This document shows, piece after piece, positions 17,494-25,855 of a DNA stretch of 64,000 nt. The stretch covers positions 1 through 64,000 of the forward strand of contig DATJOJ010000048.1 of NCBI GenBank assembly GCA_035507035.1. The letters run 5' to 3'. A program made the translations under genes and the position numbers. Below the pieces are notes generated by a model that made no database searches, was not told where the DNA came from, and saw only the letters and a program-made list of their open reading frames with translations. The stretch's first letter is position 1, and each line of letters starts with the position of its first letter. The stretch comes from DATJOJ01 sp035507035. Its GTDB lineage: Bacteria; Acidobacteriota; Terriglobia; Terriglobales; Acidobacteriaceae.

Positions 17494-18168
17494 TCAGCCT
17501 TCCATCAGTTTTAGATTTGGGCTTCGCATCAGCCTGGGTTCCGTCGCGTGCTGCACGTCATCGGCAGTGAGGCCTGGCGCGACTTCTTCGAGCACCAAAC
17601 CTGTCGGTGTTACCTGGATCAAAGCCATATCGGTGACAATCGTGTCTACGACATGAACGCCGGTAAGCGGCAGCGTGCATCTATGTAAGATTTTGGGCTG
17701 ACCCTCTCTTGTGGTGTGTTCCATGGCCACGATCACGCGCCGCGCCCCCGCTACCAGATCCATCGCGCCGCCCATGCCTTTGACCATTTTTCCCGGGATC
17801 ATCCAATTGGCCAGATTACCCTGCTCATCGACTTCCATGGCTCCGAGCACGCTGAGATCGATGTGCGATCCGCGAATCATGCCGAAGGAATCGGCGCTCG
17901 AAAAATACGCCGTTCCCGGCATTTCGCTCACGGTTTCTTTCCCGGCATTGATCAGATCGGAATCCTCCTGTCCGTCGATCGGATAAGGGCCAATGCCGAG
18001 CATGCCATTTTCACTTTGCAGGATCACATCCATGCCGCGCGGCACGTAGTTCGCAACCAGCGTGGGCATGCCGATTCCAAGATTGACGTAATAGCCGTCG
18101 CGCAATTCGCGAGCGATACGCTTCACAATGCGTTCACGCTTTTCGACATCTTTACCTGCTTTATTCAT
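17494..18168 (-). CDS. scoB: 3-oxoacid (succinyl-CoA:acetoacetate) CoA-transferase subunit B
   Basis: The start at 18168 has AAAGGAAT upstream; a longer frame adds only 13 residues. The catalytic Glu lies in LQSENGMLG, followed by the expected GxGPYP and GSHIDLSVLGAMEVD. It carries out CoA transfer between succinyl-CoA (or acetyl-CoA) and acetoacetate, with the covalent gamma-glutamyl-CoA formed on this subunit. Subunit A lies upstream in the same operon, 46 bases away. With the separate 3-hydroxyacyl-CoA dehydrogenase at 31.2 kb, it fits use of acetoacetate or short-chain acids. Length (224 residues) is normal. Confidence 0.95.
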   Translation of the reverse strand: MNKAGKDVEKRERIVKRIARELRDGYYVNLGIGMPTLVANYVPRGMDVILQSENGMLGIGPYPIDGQEDSDLINAGKETVSEMPGTAYFSSADSFGMIRGSHIDLSVLGAMEVDEQGNLANWMIPGKMVKGMGGAMDLVAGARRVIVAMEHTTREGQPKILHRCTLPLTGVHVVDTIVTDMALIQVTPTGLVLEEVAPGLTADDVQHATEPRLMRSPNLKLMEG

Positions 18169-18214
18169 ATTCCTTTCGTTCGTCGTTGGTCGTTGGCCAG
18201 TAGCCAAAAGCCAC

Positions 18215-18913
18215 CTACGATGCCTTCCTCACGGTTCTCTTCTCAATTCTTTTTTCGTACAACTCGCCTTGAAAAATCCGGTTTACGAACACGCTCGGGG
18301 TATGAACCATGTCGGCATCCAGTTCTCCGACTTCGACCAACTGCTCGACCTCAGCGATGGTGACTTTTCCGGCCGCAGCCATCATGGGATTAAAGTTTCG
18401 CGCCGTCTTACGGTACACCAGGTTGCCCCACTTATCACCCTTCCACGCCTTCACCAGCGCGAAGTCGGCTTTGAGTGCGTGTTCCATAAGGTATATTCGA
18501 CCGTCGAATTCGCGGGTTTCCTTGTTTTCAGCCACAACGGTGCCCACGCCGGTGGGCGTGAAAAAAGCTGGGATGCCCGCGCCTCCAGCACGAATGCGTT
18601 CGGAAAATGTTCCTTGTGGCACTAGCTCGAGTTCTATTCTTCCCTGCAACACCATTTGCTCGAGCAGTTTGTTTTCGCCCACGTAGGTTCCGATGTGTTT
18701 GCGAATCTGTCCTGCCGAGAGCAACAACCCCATCCCCAACCCGTCGACACCAACGTTATTGCTGATGGTAGTGAGATTCTTCACGCCCTTGCGAACCAGA
18801 GCGCGAATCAGATTCTCCGGGATCCCGCACAAGCCGAACCCGCCGAACATAATGACGGCACCGTCAAACACGTCGCCGACGGCTGCGTCCGCACTCGCGA
18901 CCACTTTGTTCAT
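18215..18913 (-). CDS. scoA: 3-oxoacid (succinyl-CoA:acetoacetate) CoA-transferase subunit A
   Basis: A family-I CoA-transferase alpha subunit: GAVIMFGGFGLCGIPENLI, then GIPAFFTPTGVGT and HALKADFALVKAWKGDKWGNL. It forms a heterotetramer with ScoB, the next gene. Length (232 residues) matches the family. The start at 18913 is an ATG preceded by TAAAATTCTTCTGTT, which is a weak ribosome site, so an alternative start cannot be excluded, but the conserved N-terminus begins within the first residues. Confidence 0.95.
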   Translation of the reverse strand: MNKVVASADAAVGDVFDGAVIMFGGFGLCGIPENLIRALVRKGVKNLTTISNNVGVDGLGMGLLLSAGQIRKHIGTYVGENKLLEQMVLQGRIELELVPQGTFSERIRAGGAGIPAFFTPTGVGTVVAENKETREFDGRIYLMEHALKADFALVKAWKGDKWGNLVYRKTARNFNPMMAAAGKVTIAEVEQLVEVGELDADMVHTPSVFVNRIFQGELYEKRIEKRTVRKAS

Positions 18914-19047
18914 AACAGAAGAATTTTAAATGAAGGGCAAGATTTCAGTCATTGGGGTCTAGCCCTCAGTATGTGGTTCAGTTGATCGGGGCGCGCTTAA
19001 CTACGGGTCATTCCGAAGCCTAGAGTCCTCACTGGTGAAGCGAGAAA

Positions 19048-19117
19048 TCTCACAGCACCTTAGTCTTCTTGTCGTGAGATCCCTCGGGCCGCTGGTGAAA
19101 GCGCGGCCCTTCGGGAT
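19048..19117. repeat. Composite palindromic element between scoA and the aspartyl protease gene
   Basis: Two adjacent hairpins. TCTCAC pairs with GTGAGA (19048-19053 with 19074-19079). Then ATCCC-TC-GGGCCGC pairs with GCGGCCC-TTC-GGGAT (19079-19092 with 19103-19117), with a loop of about 10 bases. No T run follows on either strand, so it is not a simple terminator. It looks like a REP-type dispersed palindrome, but only one copy is in this window. Confidence 0.5.
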
Positions 19118-19147
19118 AACGCCCCATGAACTCGATTTGATCGGAAG

Positions 19148-20023
19148 CTACCTGCCGGCAGCAGAGACGATGAGTTGACGGTCAGGAATATCGAAGGTGA
19201 CCGCGCGAGCGCTCCAGAAATCCACCCCGACGACGCAGTCGTAGATTATGTCGGAGAACGATACGCGAGCTGGCGACAGATTGACCTGAGGTGCAGAGGA
19301 GAGCGAGAGCTCGGCCAAGGCGGTCCAGTAGCGGACCTCGCCAGCTCCCGCTGCGTTGCGGCGCTCCTGCTTCTTCACATCTTTCCCATCTTTATCGATG
19401 CCGAGAGAGGTCATGTAGCGCAGGCTAATTGTCGCCTTCGGGCTCCCGGTATCGATCTCACATTGTCCAGTTTGCGTACCAAGCCTAAATCGCGAAAAGA
19501 GATCCAGGGTGATCCCTCGTTGATCATCTAACTGCAGGGGCGACGACACTCCGAGGGATCTGCGCTTGCTTAAGGTTTTCTTTGTTTCAAAAACGAGTTG
19601 CTTATTGACGAAATCTAAAGTAAAGGGTTGCTGGCGAAAATCGCTGGCTGAAATGATTCCGTCGATATGAAGTTGGTCTAGCAGGTCCCAGGTTCCAACC
19701 AGCGCGTCTTTTTTTATCAAGGGGCCGACAGACAACTCAGGAACGACAAACAGGGAAAGGTTCAGGCGCTCGCCGCTCATGCGAAAGCCGGTGAACTGCC
19801 CGGCAGGCTTGCCGTGGACTTTCTCAATCAGGCTGGGTGCGATTACATCCAATCCCGCTCCGGTATCGAGAATGACATGAATTGGAATAGTGCCGGCAAG
19901 TGTCGCAGGCACAATCACCATGCCGTCGGAGTTAGTGATGAATGGGACGGAAACGGCTTGGGGCTTTGCAAATAGTGGCGTAGTGGCCAATAGAACTAAA
20001 AGGAACGACGTCAGGTGTTTCAT
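19148..20023 (-). CDS. Exported aspartyl protease family protein with two DTG motifs
   Basis: The start at 20023 gives a signal peptide (KHLTSFLLVLLATTPLFA); a GTG five codons upstream is an alternative. A first retropepsin-like half has VILDTGAGLDV near residue 57, and a second half has CEIDTGSPKATIS near 195. Bacterial retropepsin-like proteins usually have one DTG and act as dimers; two in a chain resemble the two-lobed pepsins. The Gly-hydrophobic turn that follows each flap in active enzymes is hard to identify here. It should act in the periplasm. Activity is uncertain. Confidence 0.8.
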   Translation of the reverse strand: MKHLTSFLLVLLATTPLFAKPQAVSVPFITNSDGMVIVPATLAGTIPIHVILDTGAGLDVIAPSLIEKVHGKPAGQFTGFRMSGERLNLSLFVVPELSVGPLIKKDALVGTWDLLDQLHIDGIISASDFRQQPFTLDFVNKQLVFETKKTLSKRRSLGVSSPLQLDDQRGITLDLFSRFRLGTQTGQCEIDTGSPKATISLRYMTSLGIDKDGKDVKKQERRNAAGAGEVRYWTALAELSLSSAPQVNLSPARVSFSDIIYDCVVGVDFWSARAVTFDIPDRQLIVSAAGR

Positions 20024-20125
20024 TCGAAGTAGGGTCACGCTGTAATCTACGCAGTTTCCATGAAGCTCGTTCCGATTTTTTGCAACCTCATAGCACCGAC
20101 GGGAGTCCTTTCTTGTAAAGCGATG

Positions 20126-20779
20126 ATGAAGCTAATTTCCGTCAACGTCGGGCTTCCTAAAAACGTCCCATGGCACGATGAAATGGTGAAGACTGGGATT
20201 TTCAAGCAGCCCCTCCCCGGCCGGGTCGAACTGCGCAAACTCAATCTGGATGGGGACCGCCAGGCGGACTTGACCGTTCACGGCGGGGAGTTCAAAGCCG
20301 TTTATTGTTATCCCATTGCTCACTACGACTATTGGAAGAAAGAACTGCCGAATCGGGATTTGCCGCTGGCGGTTTTTGGGGAAAATTTCACTGTCGACGG
20401 CATGCTCGAAGACACTGTTCACCTGGGCGATCAATTTGCGATCGGATCTGCAGAAGTAGTGGTTACTCAGCCACGCATGCCCTGCTACAAGCTCGGCATA
20501 AGATTTCAGAATGACGGCATGGTGCAGCGATTCCTGGCCAGCGGACGCTGTGGATTCTATCTAGCTGTTGTGCGCGAGGGCGAGGTTGGCGCAGGAGACG
20601 AAATTCGCCTGATATCGCGCGGTACCGGCGCTGTATCAATATCGGCAATCAACAGATTGTATGTCACGAAAATCTACAACACAGACGATGTGAGCTTGAT
20701 TCATCGCGCCCTAAAGGTTTCGGCTTTCCCGGAGAGCTGGAAGGAATGGTTTCGGGAGCGACTTCCGCACCGAAGGTAG
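20126..20779 (+). CDS. MOSC domain-containing protein (YiiM-like)
   Basis: A MOSC beta-barrel (ISVNVGLPKNV, ADLTVHGGEFKAVYCYP, FGENFTVDGM, GSAEVVVTQPRMPCYKLG) with the conserved Cys in RMPCYKLG. It is followed by a three-helix tail (VSLIHRALKVSAFPESWKEWF), as in E. coli YiiM. MOSC proteins bind molybdenum cofactor and handle N-hydroxylated substrates; YiiM reduces 6-hydroxylaminopurine. The start was set at the Met of MKLISVN; an ATG one codon before, and others to 20060, are in frame. It lies alone, divergent from the protease gene. Confidence 0.9.
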   Translation: MKLISVNVGLPKNVPWHDEMVKTGIFKQPLPGRVELRKLNLDGDRQADLTVHGGEFKAVYCYPIAHYDYWKKELPNRDLPLAVFGENFTVDGMLEDTVHLGDQFAIGSAEVVVTQPRMPCYKLGIRFQNDGMVQRFLASGRCGFYLAVVREGEVGAGDEIRLISRGTGAVSISAINRLYVTKIYNTDDVSLIHRALKVSAFPESWKEWFRERLPHRR

Positions 20780-20808
20780 CGGTTCCCGCATAGGTCATTT
20801 TTCTGCGC

Positions 20809-20836
20809 TTGACTTCGCCTTCCGTTCGCCTACAAT
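20809..20836 (+). promoter_or_regulatory. Sigma-70 promoter of lexA
   Basis: TTGACT at 20809-20814 and TACAAT at 20831-20836, 16 bases apart, both close to consensus. The -10 box ends 6 bases before the lexA ATG at 20843, so transcription would begin at or next to the start codon. I see no separate palindromic LexA operator overlapping the promoter. Confidence 0.7.
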
Positions 20837-20842
20837 AAAATC

Positions 20843-21463
20843 ATGGCGATCACTCGACGGCAGCGGCAAGTTTACGATTTCATCTCCGAATTCGTGCAGA
20901 AGCACAATTATTCGCCCTCCTATGACGAAATCCGTGAAGGCATGGGCTTGAATTCACTGGCCACAGTTCACAAGCACATCACAAACCTGGAGAAGAAGGG
21001 TCTGCTGACCCGCGACTACAACCGCTCTCGCTCGATTGATCTGCTTCCTCCGAAGGGACGCCTAAAGCAGGCGATGAGCGTGAACACGACTATGGTATTA
21101 CCGCTGCTGGGTAGGATTGCCGCAGGCCAGCCGATCGAAGCCATCGAAAATCCGGAGACGATTTCGCTCGGCGACTTTGTGCGGTCGAAAGAGGTTTTTG
21201 TGCTCGAGGTACGCGGTGACTCCATGCAGGACGAACACATCTTAAGCGGCGACTACGTCCTGGTAGAGAAAACCAAGACGGCGCACAACGGCGACATCGT
21301 GGTCGCGCTAGTTGAGGGCAGCGATGCGACCCTCAAGCGCTTCTATCGCGAGGGCGATAACGTTCGCCTGCAGCCCTCGAATGTGAATATGCAGCCGATC
21401 ATCAAACCGGCGGCAATCGTAGACATTCAAGGGCGAGTCATTGGGGTGCTGCGAAAATATTGA
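20843..21463 (+). CDS. lexA: LexA repressor (SOS regulator)
   Basis: The N-terminal winged helix (residues 1-70: RRQRQVYDFISEFVQKHNYSP, then LATVHKHITNLEKKGLL) is followed by the S24 self-cleavage domain. The Ala-Gly cleavage site is in GRIAAGQP near residues 92-94, the Ser is in RGDSMQDE near 127, and the Lys in DATLKRF near 164. It represses SOS genes and cleaves itself when RecA filaments form. The length of 206 residues is normal. There is no ribosome site and the promoter ends 6 bases before the ATG, so the mRNA is probably leaderless. The shared terminator downstream also serves the thioredoxin gene. Confidence 0.97.
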   Translation: MAITRRQRQVYDFISEFVQKHNYSPSYDEIREGMGLNSLATVHKHITNLEKKGLLTRDYNRSRSIDLLPPKGRLKQAMSVNTTMVLPLLGRIAAGQPIEAIENPETISLGDFVRSKEVFVLEVRGDSMQDEHILSGDYVLVEKTKTAHNGDIVVALVEGSDATLKRFYREGDNVRLQPSNVNMQPIIKPAAIVDIQGRVIGVLRKY

Positions 21464-21510
21464 GGAGCTCTCGGTCTAACACCCGTAGCCGGCGCTAGTT
21501 CAGCAAAGCA

Positions 21511-21537
21511 AAACGCCCGGCATGAAACCGGGCGTTT
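21511..21537. terminator. Bidirectional terminator between lexA and the thioredoxin gene
   Basis: AAACGCCCGG pairs perfectly with CCGGGCGTTT around a 7-base loop. The A/T flanks provide U runs in both directions, ending the convergent lexA and thioredoxin transcripts. Confidence 0.85.
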
Positions 21538-21560
21538 CTATCTACTACTCAGTATCGACG

Positions 21561-21917
21561 TTATCCGAGGTGCTTATTGAGGGCTTCCTGAATCTTTTCC
21601 TTTGGAACGTAACCGACGATCTGCTCTTTCACCTGGCCGCCTTTAAAGACCAGCAGCGTAGGGATGCCGCGCACGCCGTAACGCATCGGTGTCGCGCTAT
21701 TGCGGTCCACGTCCATCTTGCCGACTTTCACCTTGCCCTGATAGTCCTTGGCCAACTCCTCCACGATGGGCGCGATAGCGCGGCATGGGCCGCACCAGGT
21801 CGCCCAAAAATCCACTAAAACCGGCGTCTCCGACTTCAGCACATCCTGATCGAAGTTGGCATCGGTTACTTCAACAATGCCGTTCTTTACTGCGTTTTCC
21901 GTTATGTTTCCTGCCAT
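21561..21917 (-). CDS. trxA: Thioredoxin
   Basis: The start at 21917 follows GGAGGAAACGA, which decides it against a frame nine codons longer. Standard thioredoxin fold: LVDFWATWCGPCRAIAP with the WCGPC redox centre, VDRNSATPMRYGVRGIPTLLVF with the cis-Pro loop, and a final helix (KEKIQEALNKHL). Length is 118 residues, with a short N-terminal extension. It reduces protein disulfides in the cytoplasm and could regenerate the peroxiredoxin and MsrA encoded nearby. Confidence 0.96.
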   Translation of the reverse strand: MAGNITENAVKNGIVEVTDANFDQDVLKSETPVLVDFWATWCGPCRAIAPIVEELAKDYQGKVKVGKMDVDRNSATPMRYGVRGIPTLLVFKGGQVKEQIVGYVPKEKIQEALNKHLG

Positions 21918-22325
21918 TCGTTTCCTCCATTGGCGCGCCCGCATTTGGGACGTGCCCCGGGCGAAACCTATAAATTGCGATAACCTTACGACCGATTATC
22001 CTAGCATTTTTATTGGATGCAGCGCAGTAGCTTTAGTCGCAAAGCCCGCCCTGCTACCGCTTTCGGGAAATGTCGTCGAAATAAGAGTGCAGCTGCGACA
22101 CACCAGGTAGGTGGCCAGTCGAACGCTGCTGCAAAGAGGGACTTCTAGAGCCAAAAAAAAAGCGCCCCGAACGCATGTCCAGGACGCCTCGGCAGCCCTC
22201 CCCCAGAACTGCCAAACTACTGTCGGATGGTAGCCTTCGCGTCCGGTAGTGTAAACGTCACTTTGGTAATCCGAGGATAGTTGAAGGGTAATTCTCTGCT
22301 CGCAAAGAATAGCTTTGGACGCCGT
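21918..22325. other. 408-base intergenic region
   Basis: No gene is supported. It contains the upstream region of the thioredoxin gene and, near 22153-22186, a probable terminator for the anti-sigma operon. I see nothing else clear. Confidence 0.5.
22153..22186 (-). terminator. Possible terminator of the sigma/anti-sigma operon
   Basis: On the minus strand GCGTCC pairs with GGGCGC (one G-T pair) around a long loop of about 14 bases, followed by nine Ts. The T run is strong, but the stem is short and the gap from the stop codon is about 140 bases. Confidence 0.45.
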
Positions 22326-23405
22326 TTACTGCTGCTGCGTCCAGCTTCGCCCGGCGTCGGCGGTGGTCCAGGTTTGCCCATCCGCGGTCGTTAGGGTGCC
22401 GTTCCGAAGATCGTCGAACTCGATGGCGGTAATGTCGGCCGTAAGGACCGAGCCATCGGCTGCAGGCTGCACCTGCATCCAGCGCTGTCCCGCATCTATT
22501 GAATGATAGAGAGCGCCCTTCGCGCCCGCGACCCAGATATCTAAACCGTTGGCAGTGAGCGCGCGAAGCACGCCGGGGCTGGCGACCAGGATCGTTTCCC
22601 AAGTTTTTCCGGAATCGATCGAGCGCTGCAGCATCCCGTCCGCAGTAAGAGTCCAACGGGGAGTTACGTTCGCCGGAACGACAGCCGCCCGTGCGGTCAT
22701 CGCTGAGGACGTCTCAGCTCCCGTGCCCAGCGCTGCGTCGAGTTTTGCATTCGCGGATTGCCCGCCTTCATCGTTATCCTTGGCGCGACCGGGAATATTC
22801 AGAGCGCTCTCTGGCGGTTGCGCACTCGCGGACAACGGCGTGGCACCGGGGACTGAGCGAGTTCCCTGCGGTTGCGGCAGCGATGCTTTCGCGGCGCCAG
22901 AAGTCCGGTCTCCTTGCAAATTCGACAGGTTGCCCTTAATGGACGGCAGAGCGGAACTCCGAGGCTCTGAGGCCGGTTCAGCCTCGCGCACGGGCGTGTC
23001 CACCGACGCAGCCTTGGAAGCCGCCATTGGCTCCGGTTTTACGACGGCGACGTCACTCGTCGGCAACGAGCCCTGGTGGGGCGTAGTCAATGACTCATAG
23101 TGCAAGCTGATGGCCGCACCGACGACTACGACGCACGCCACAACCGCTCCCCATCGCAGCACGGGCCAAGAGGACCAGCTCGGGCGAACCCGGATGGTTT
23201 CTGTAACATCAATTTGCTCAGGAACAGAGAAGGCCAGGATTTCCCGGCATTCTGAACATTCTGCGAGATGCCGCAAGATATCGTTTTGGTCAGATTGCGC
23301 GAGCGATCGTTCGACAAAGGCGGCAAGTAAGTCCGGACCCGGGTGAACGTCCGGCTTGGCCATCGCCTGCAGCCGCCGGGTTACGATATTTGGTACGCCC
23401 GTCAT
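22326..23405 (-). CDS. Anti-sigma factor with zinc finger, one membrane helix and YCF48/BNR-like domain
   Basis: The N-terminus has a ZAS-type zinc site (RHLAECSECREIL; His-x3-Cys-x2-Cys). One membrane helix is at about residues 85-105 (WGAVVACVVVVGAAISL). A Pro/Ala/Ser-rich stalk is followed by a C-terminal domain with BNR/YCF48-like strands, visible as RSIDSGKTWE, HSIDAGQRWMQV and TTADAGRSWTQQ. YCF48 relatives are beta-propellers. It begins 11 bases after the sigma gene, so it is very likely its cognate inhibitor, with the outside domain as sensor. The ligand is unknown. Confidence 0.88.
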   Translation of the reverse strand: MTGVPNIVTRRLQAMAKPDVHPGPDLLAAFVERSLAQSDQNDILRHLAECSECREILAFSVPEQIDVTETIRVRPSWSSWPVLRWGAVVACVVVVGAAISLHYESLTTPHQGSLPTSDVAVVKPEPMAASKAASVDTPVREAEPASEPRSSALPSIKGNLSNLQGDRTSGAAKASLPQPQGTRSVPGATPLSASAQPPESALNIPGRAKDNDEGGQSANAKLDAALGTGAETSSAMTARAAVVPANVTPRWTLTADGMLQRSIDSGKTWETILVASPGVLRALTANGLDIWVAGAKGALYHSIDAGQRWMQVQPAADGSVLTADITAIEFDDLRNGTLTTADGQTWTTADAGRSWTQQQ

Positions 23406-23416
23406 TGCAAGAACGC

Positions 23417-24334
23417 CTATCCTGACCTTTCCCCTGCTGGCGCTTCCGCCTTCTTTTTGGAGAACGAGGGTTGCGCAGTTTCTTGCAACTTCTCTCGCAA
23501 ACTTAATTGCAGGTCACGGACGTCGACTTCCAGCGCTTCCTGCGATTGGCGGCGACTCATCCCCCGCTTTTCCAACCCGGTCAAGATGCGCTTACGCAGT
23601 GACTTAGCTAGTTTGTCCAGCTTGCGGCTGATAGTCGATTCGTGGACCTTCAACATGCGCCCAATTTCGGCCAGGGTACGGGAATCGAGGTAGTAGGCCG
23701 CCAAGACGAATCTATCTTCAGGCGATAACTCGGCGATCGCCTCGTCGGTGGCAGCTTCAACCCGCGGATCCAAGGTCGCAATTGGCTCCGGGTTGGCCGC
23801 AGCGAACTGCGCACCCTCCTCGGCCTCCTCATCGAGGCTCACCAACCGACGCTGACGGCGATAGCGGTTGACATACTCCTGCGCCAAAACCGTGCGCAGC
23901 CAACCTTCCAGCGAACCGCGTCCGGTATAAAAGCTGAGTTTGGAGACGCGCTGTCCATCGCGCAGTGCTGTGCCGTACAGGTCGGCATAGAGCGAGTCCG
24001 CCAACTCTCGCCCGGCTGAGCTTTCGCGGGCAATGTGAATGGCGACTTCATACAGTTTGGCGCGATAGCGTGTCAGAAAAACTTCCCACGCCGGTTCATG
24101 TCCCGCGGCACAGGCGCGCGCCAAGGCCAGTTCTTCGATTCGCAAACTGGCGCAAAAAACATGGATTTCCTTCGCCGACGCCGAGGCCGCATACTTGGCG
24201 ACAATCTCAGCGAGAATGCGAAGAAACACCTCTTCCGTCAAGCCAAACTCTTCCGCCCGGCTGTTGCGGAAGAGTTCCTTAGCCTGTGCCCGCAAAGATT
24301 CTTCTATTTCGGATTGGAGGCCGCGCTCCGTCAT
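23417..24334 (-). CDS. ECF-type sigma-70 family RNA polymerase sigma factor
   Basis: The ATG at 24334 is chosen; a TTG at 24376 is in frame and would add 14 residues. Region 2 lies near residues 90-170 (AWEVFLTRYRAKLYEVAIH, then GRGSLEGWLRTVLAQEYVNRYRRQ) and region 4 near 200-255 (LSPEDRFVLAAYYLDSRTLAEI, RMLKVHESTISRKLDKL). The N-terminal 85 residues (LQSEIEESLRAQAKELF) are an extension not found in minimal ECF factors. It is transcribed before the anti-sigma gene. A role in an envelope stress or secretion response fits the partner, but the regulon is unknown. Confidence 0.9.
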   Translation of the reverse strand: MTERGLQSEIEESLRAQAKELFRNSRAEEFGLTEEVFLRILAEIVAKYAASASAKEIHVFCASLRIEELALARACAAGHEPAWEVFLTRYRAKLYEVAIHIARESSAGRELADSLYADLYGTALRDGQRVSKLSFYTGRGSLEGWLRTVLAQEYVNRYRRQRRLVSLDEEAEEGAQFAAANPEPIATLDPRVEAATDEAIAELSPEDRFVLAAYYLDSRTLAEIGRMLKVHESTISRKLDKLAKSLRKRILTGLEKRGMSRRQSQEALEVDVRDLQLSLREKLQETAQPSFSKKKAEAPAGERSG

Positions 24335-24582
24335 CTCGCCTATCGCTTTACCGATGCTACCAATTTTTAGACGCAAGCGGTGCGTGTTTTGCCGTTCGCT
24401 CAGTCACAAGGTGGATTATCGGACGCCCGCGACATCGATTCAGTTGGATAAACGCGCGGAGAGGACTGGCGCGTTGTTCCCAAATAGGTCACTCCCGTCC
24501 CGCATGATCGCGATCCTCAAAGGTCTCGGGCCATCAAGAAAGTTATCGCGTTTCCACATCGGGAACGAGTATGCTGACGGGC

Positions 24583-25386
24583 ATGGCAACTTGTCTCTCG
24601 GTGCTGGCCAGCGGCAGCCGAGGAAATTGTGCCGTCGTGCAAAGTTCGACAACACGGCTGTTAGTCGATGCCGGCATCTCTTGTCGTGAAACCTTCAAGC
24701 GCTTGCGCGCCGCCGGCGAAGACCCACATTCGCTTTCCGCCATACTCATCACGCATGAGCATTCCGATCACATCTATGGCTTAGTAGTACTGGCGAAGAA
24801 ACTCAATATTCCTGTATTTATGACGGGCGCGACTCATCTGACGTGGTCCCGCGCGATCCGCGATGCCAGAGGAGAAAGGCCGTCTCTGGCAAAGCTGGAA
24901 GTTTTCTCTGCGGGACACCGCTTTCAGATCGGAGACATCGAAGTCACGCCTTTCACGATTCCCCACGATGCCGTCGATCCAGTGGGATTCACCTTTCGCG
25001 TCGAAGGCGCGAAGATTGGCATCGCCACCGATCTCGGTTACATGCCGGTCAGTGTGCGCGATCATTTGCGGGCTTGCGATGTCCTGGTACTTGAATCGAA
25101 CCATGATCTTGAGATGCTGCGGGTTGGGCCATATCCATGGTCAGTAAAACAGCGGGTCATGAGCCGGGTGGGGCACTTGTCCAATGAAGCGCTCGCAGAT
25201 TTTTTTGCCAACGACTATGATGGATATGCATCCTACATAGTGCTGGCGCATCTATCCGAACAGAATAACCACCCGGAAGTTGCGCGAAAAGCTGCGGAAA
25301 GGGCGCTAGGCAACCGCTGCACGTTACTTCACAATCGAGTAATGTTAGCGGCCCAAGCGGAAGCTCTGCAGCCGATCCGCTTATAA
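24583..25386 (+). CDS. WalJ/YycJ-type metallo-beta-lactamase-fold hydrolase
   Basis: A metallo-beta-lactamase fold with the family pattern: LASGSRGNCAVV, LLVDAGISCRE, ITHEHSDHIYGL (HxHxDH zinc motif), IPHDAVDPVGF, IATDLGYM and VLESNHDLEML, then LSNEAL and LAHLSEQNN. The YycJ/WalJ branch is predicted to be a 5'-3' nuclease or hydrolase linked to cell-wall homeostasis in Gram-positives; in acidobacteria the role is not established. The start at 24583 (MATCLSVLASG) aligns with the family; an ATG at 24571 is in frame. It heads a plus-strand run to 29.07 kb. Confidence 0.9.
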   Translation: MATCLSVLASGSRGNCAVVQSSTTRLLVDAGISCRETFKRLRAAGEDPHSLSAILITHEHSDHIYGLVVLAKKLNIPVFMTGATHLTWSRAIRDARGERPSLAKLEVFSAGHRFQIGDIEVTPFTIPHDAVDPVGFTFRVEGAKIGIATDLGYMPVSVRDHLRACDVLVLESNHDLEMLRVGPYPWSVKQRVMSRVGHLSNEALADFFANDYDGYASYIVLAHLSEQNNHPEVARKAAERALGNRCTLLHNRVMLAAQAEALQPIRL

Positions 25387-25401
25387 GCTGATGCAATCTC
25401 T

Positions 25402-25842
25402 ATGAGTCAGTGCGTTGACCCGATCGTTGGCAAGATCTTAGCGGGCTGGCGCTACGATATTTCCGGCATCGCGCCGGAGATGCGCGGCGATTACGAAGAA
25501 CACTTTACCGCTTGCGAACGCTGCCGCAGCCGCCAGCGATTGCATCGCACCATCGATATTTCCTTGATCGCGCTGGCTTCCCTCTCCGCAGGAATGTTCC
25601 TGCTGGCCTTTGGCGTGATCCGGCACTTTGGTCCGCGCAACGCGTTCTGGCTGGAGATTGCCGCCCTCGCAGGCTTCGTTCTATCCGCGCTGATTTGGCT
25701 GATTGTGGCAGTGGCGACCCCGGCTCCGATGGTTGTGGTGGACGCAGCCAAGATCGGAGCGCGCCACGTGCATGATCGTCTGCCCGCGGAAATTCGCGAG
25801 CGTATTCCTGATGAGCTGCGATTAAAGATCACCGGCTCATAA
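25402..25842 (+). CDS. Anti-sigma-like zinc-finger membrane protein of unknown function
   Basis: 146 residues. A ZAS-like zinc site (EEHFTACERCRSR; His-x3-Cys-x2-Cys) is at about residues 32-43, followed by two membrane helices (about 50-72 and 80-105). The C-terminal tail is cytoplasmic and charged (RHVHDRLPAEIRERIPDELR). There is no sigma gene next to it, so the zinc finger may serve another partner. It begins 15 bases after the hydrolase gene. The family is not named; homologous small proteins occur in acidobacteria by my recollection only. Confidence 0.65.
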   Translation: MSQCVDPIVGKILAGWRYDISGIAPEMRGDYEEHFTACERCRSRQRLHRTIDISLIALASLSAGMFLLAFGVIRHFGPRNAFWLEIAALAGFVLSALIWLIVAVATPAPMVVVDAAKIGARHVHDRLPAEIRERIPDELRLKITGS

Positions 25843-25855
25843 CTACGAAAATCAC

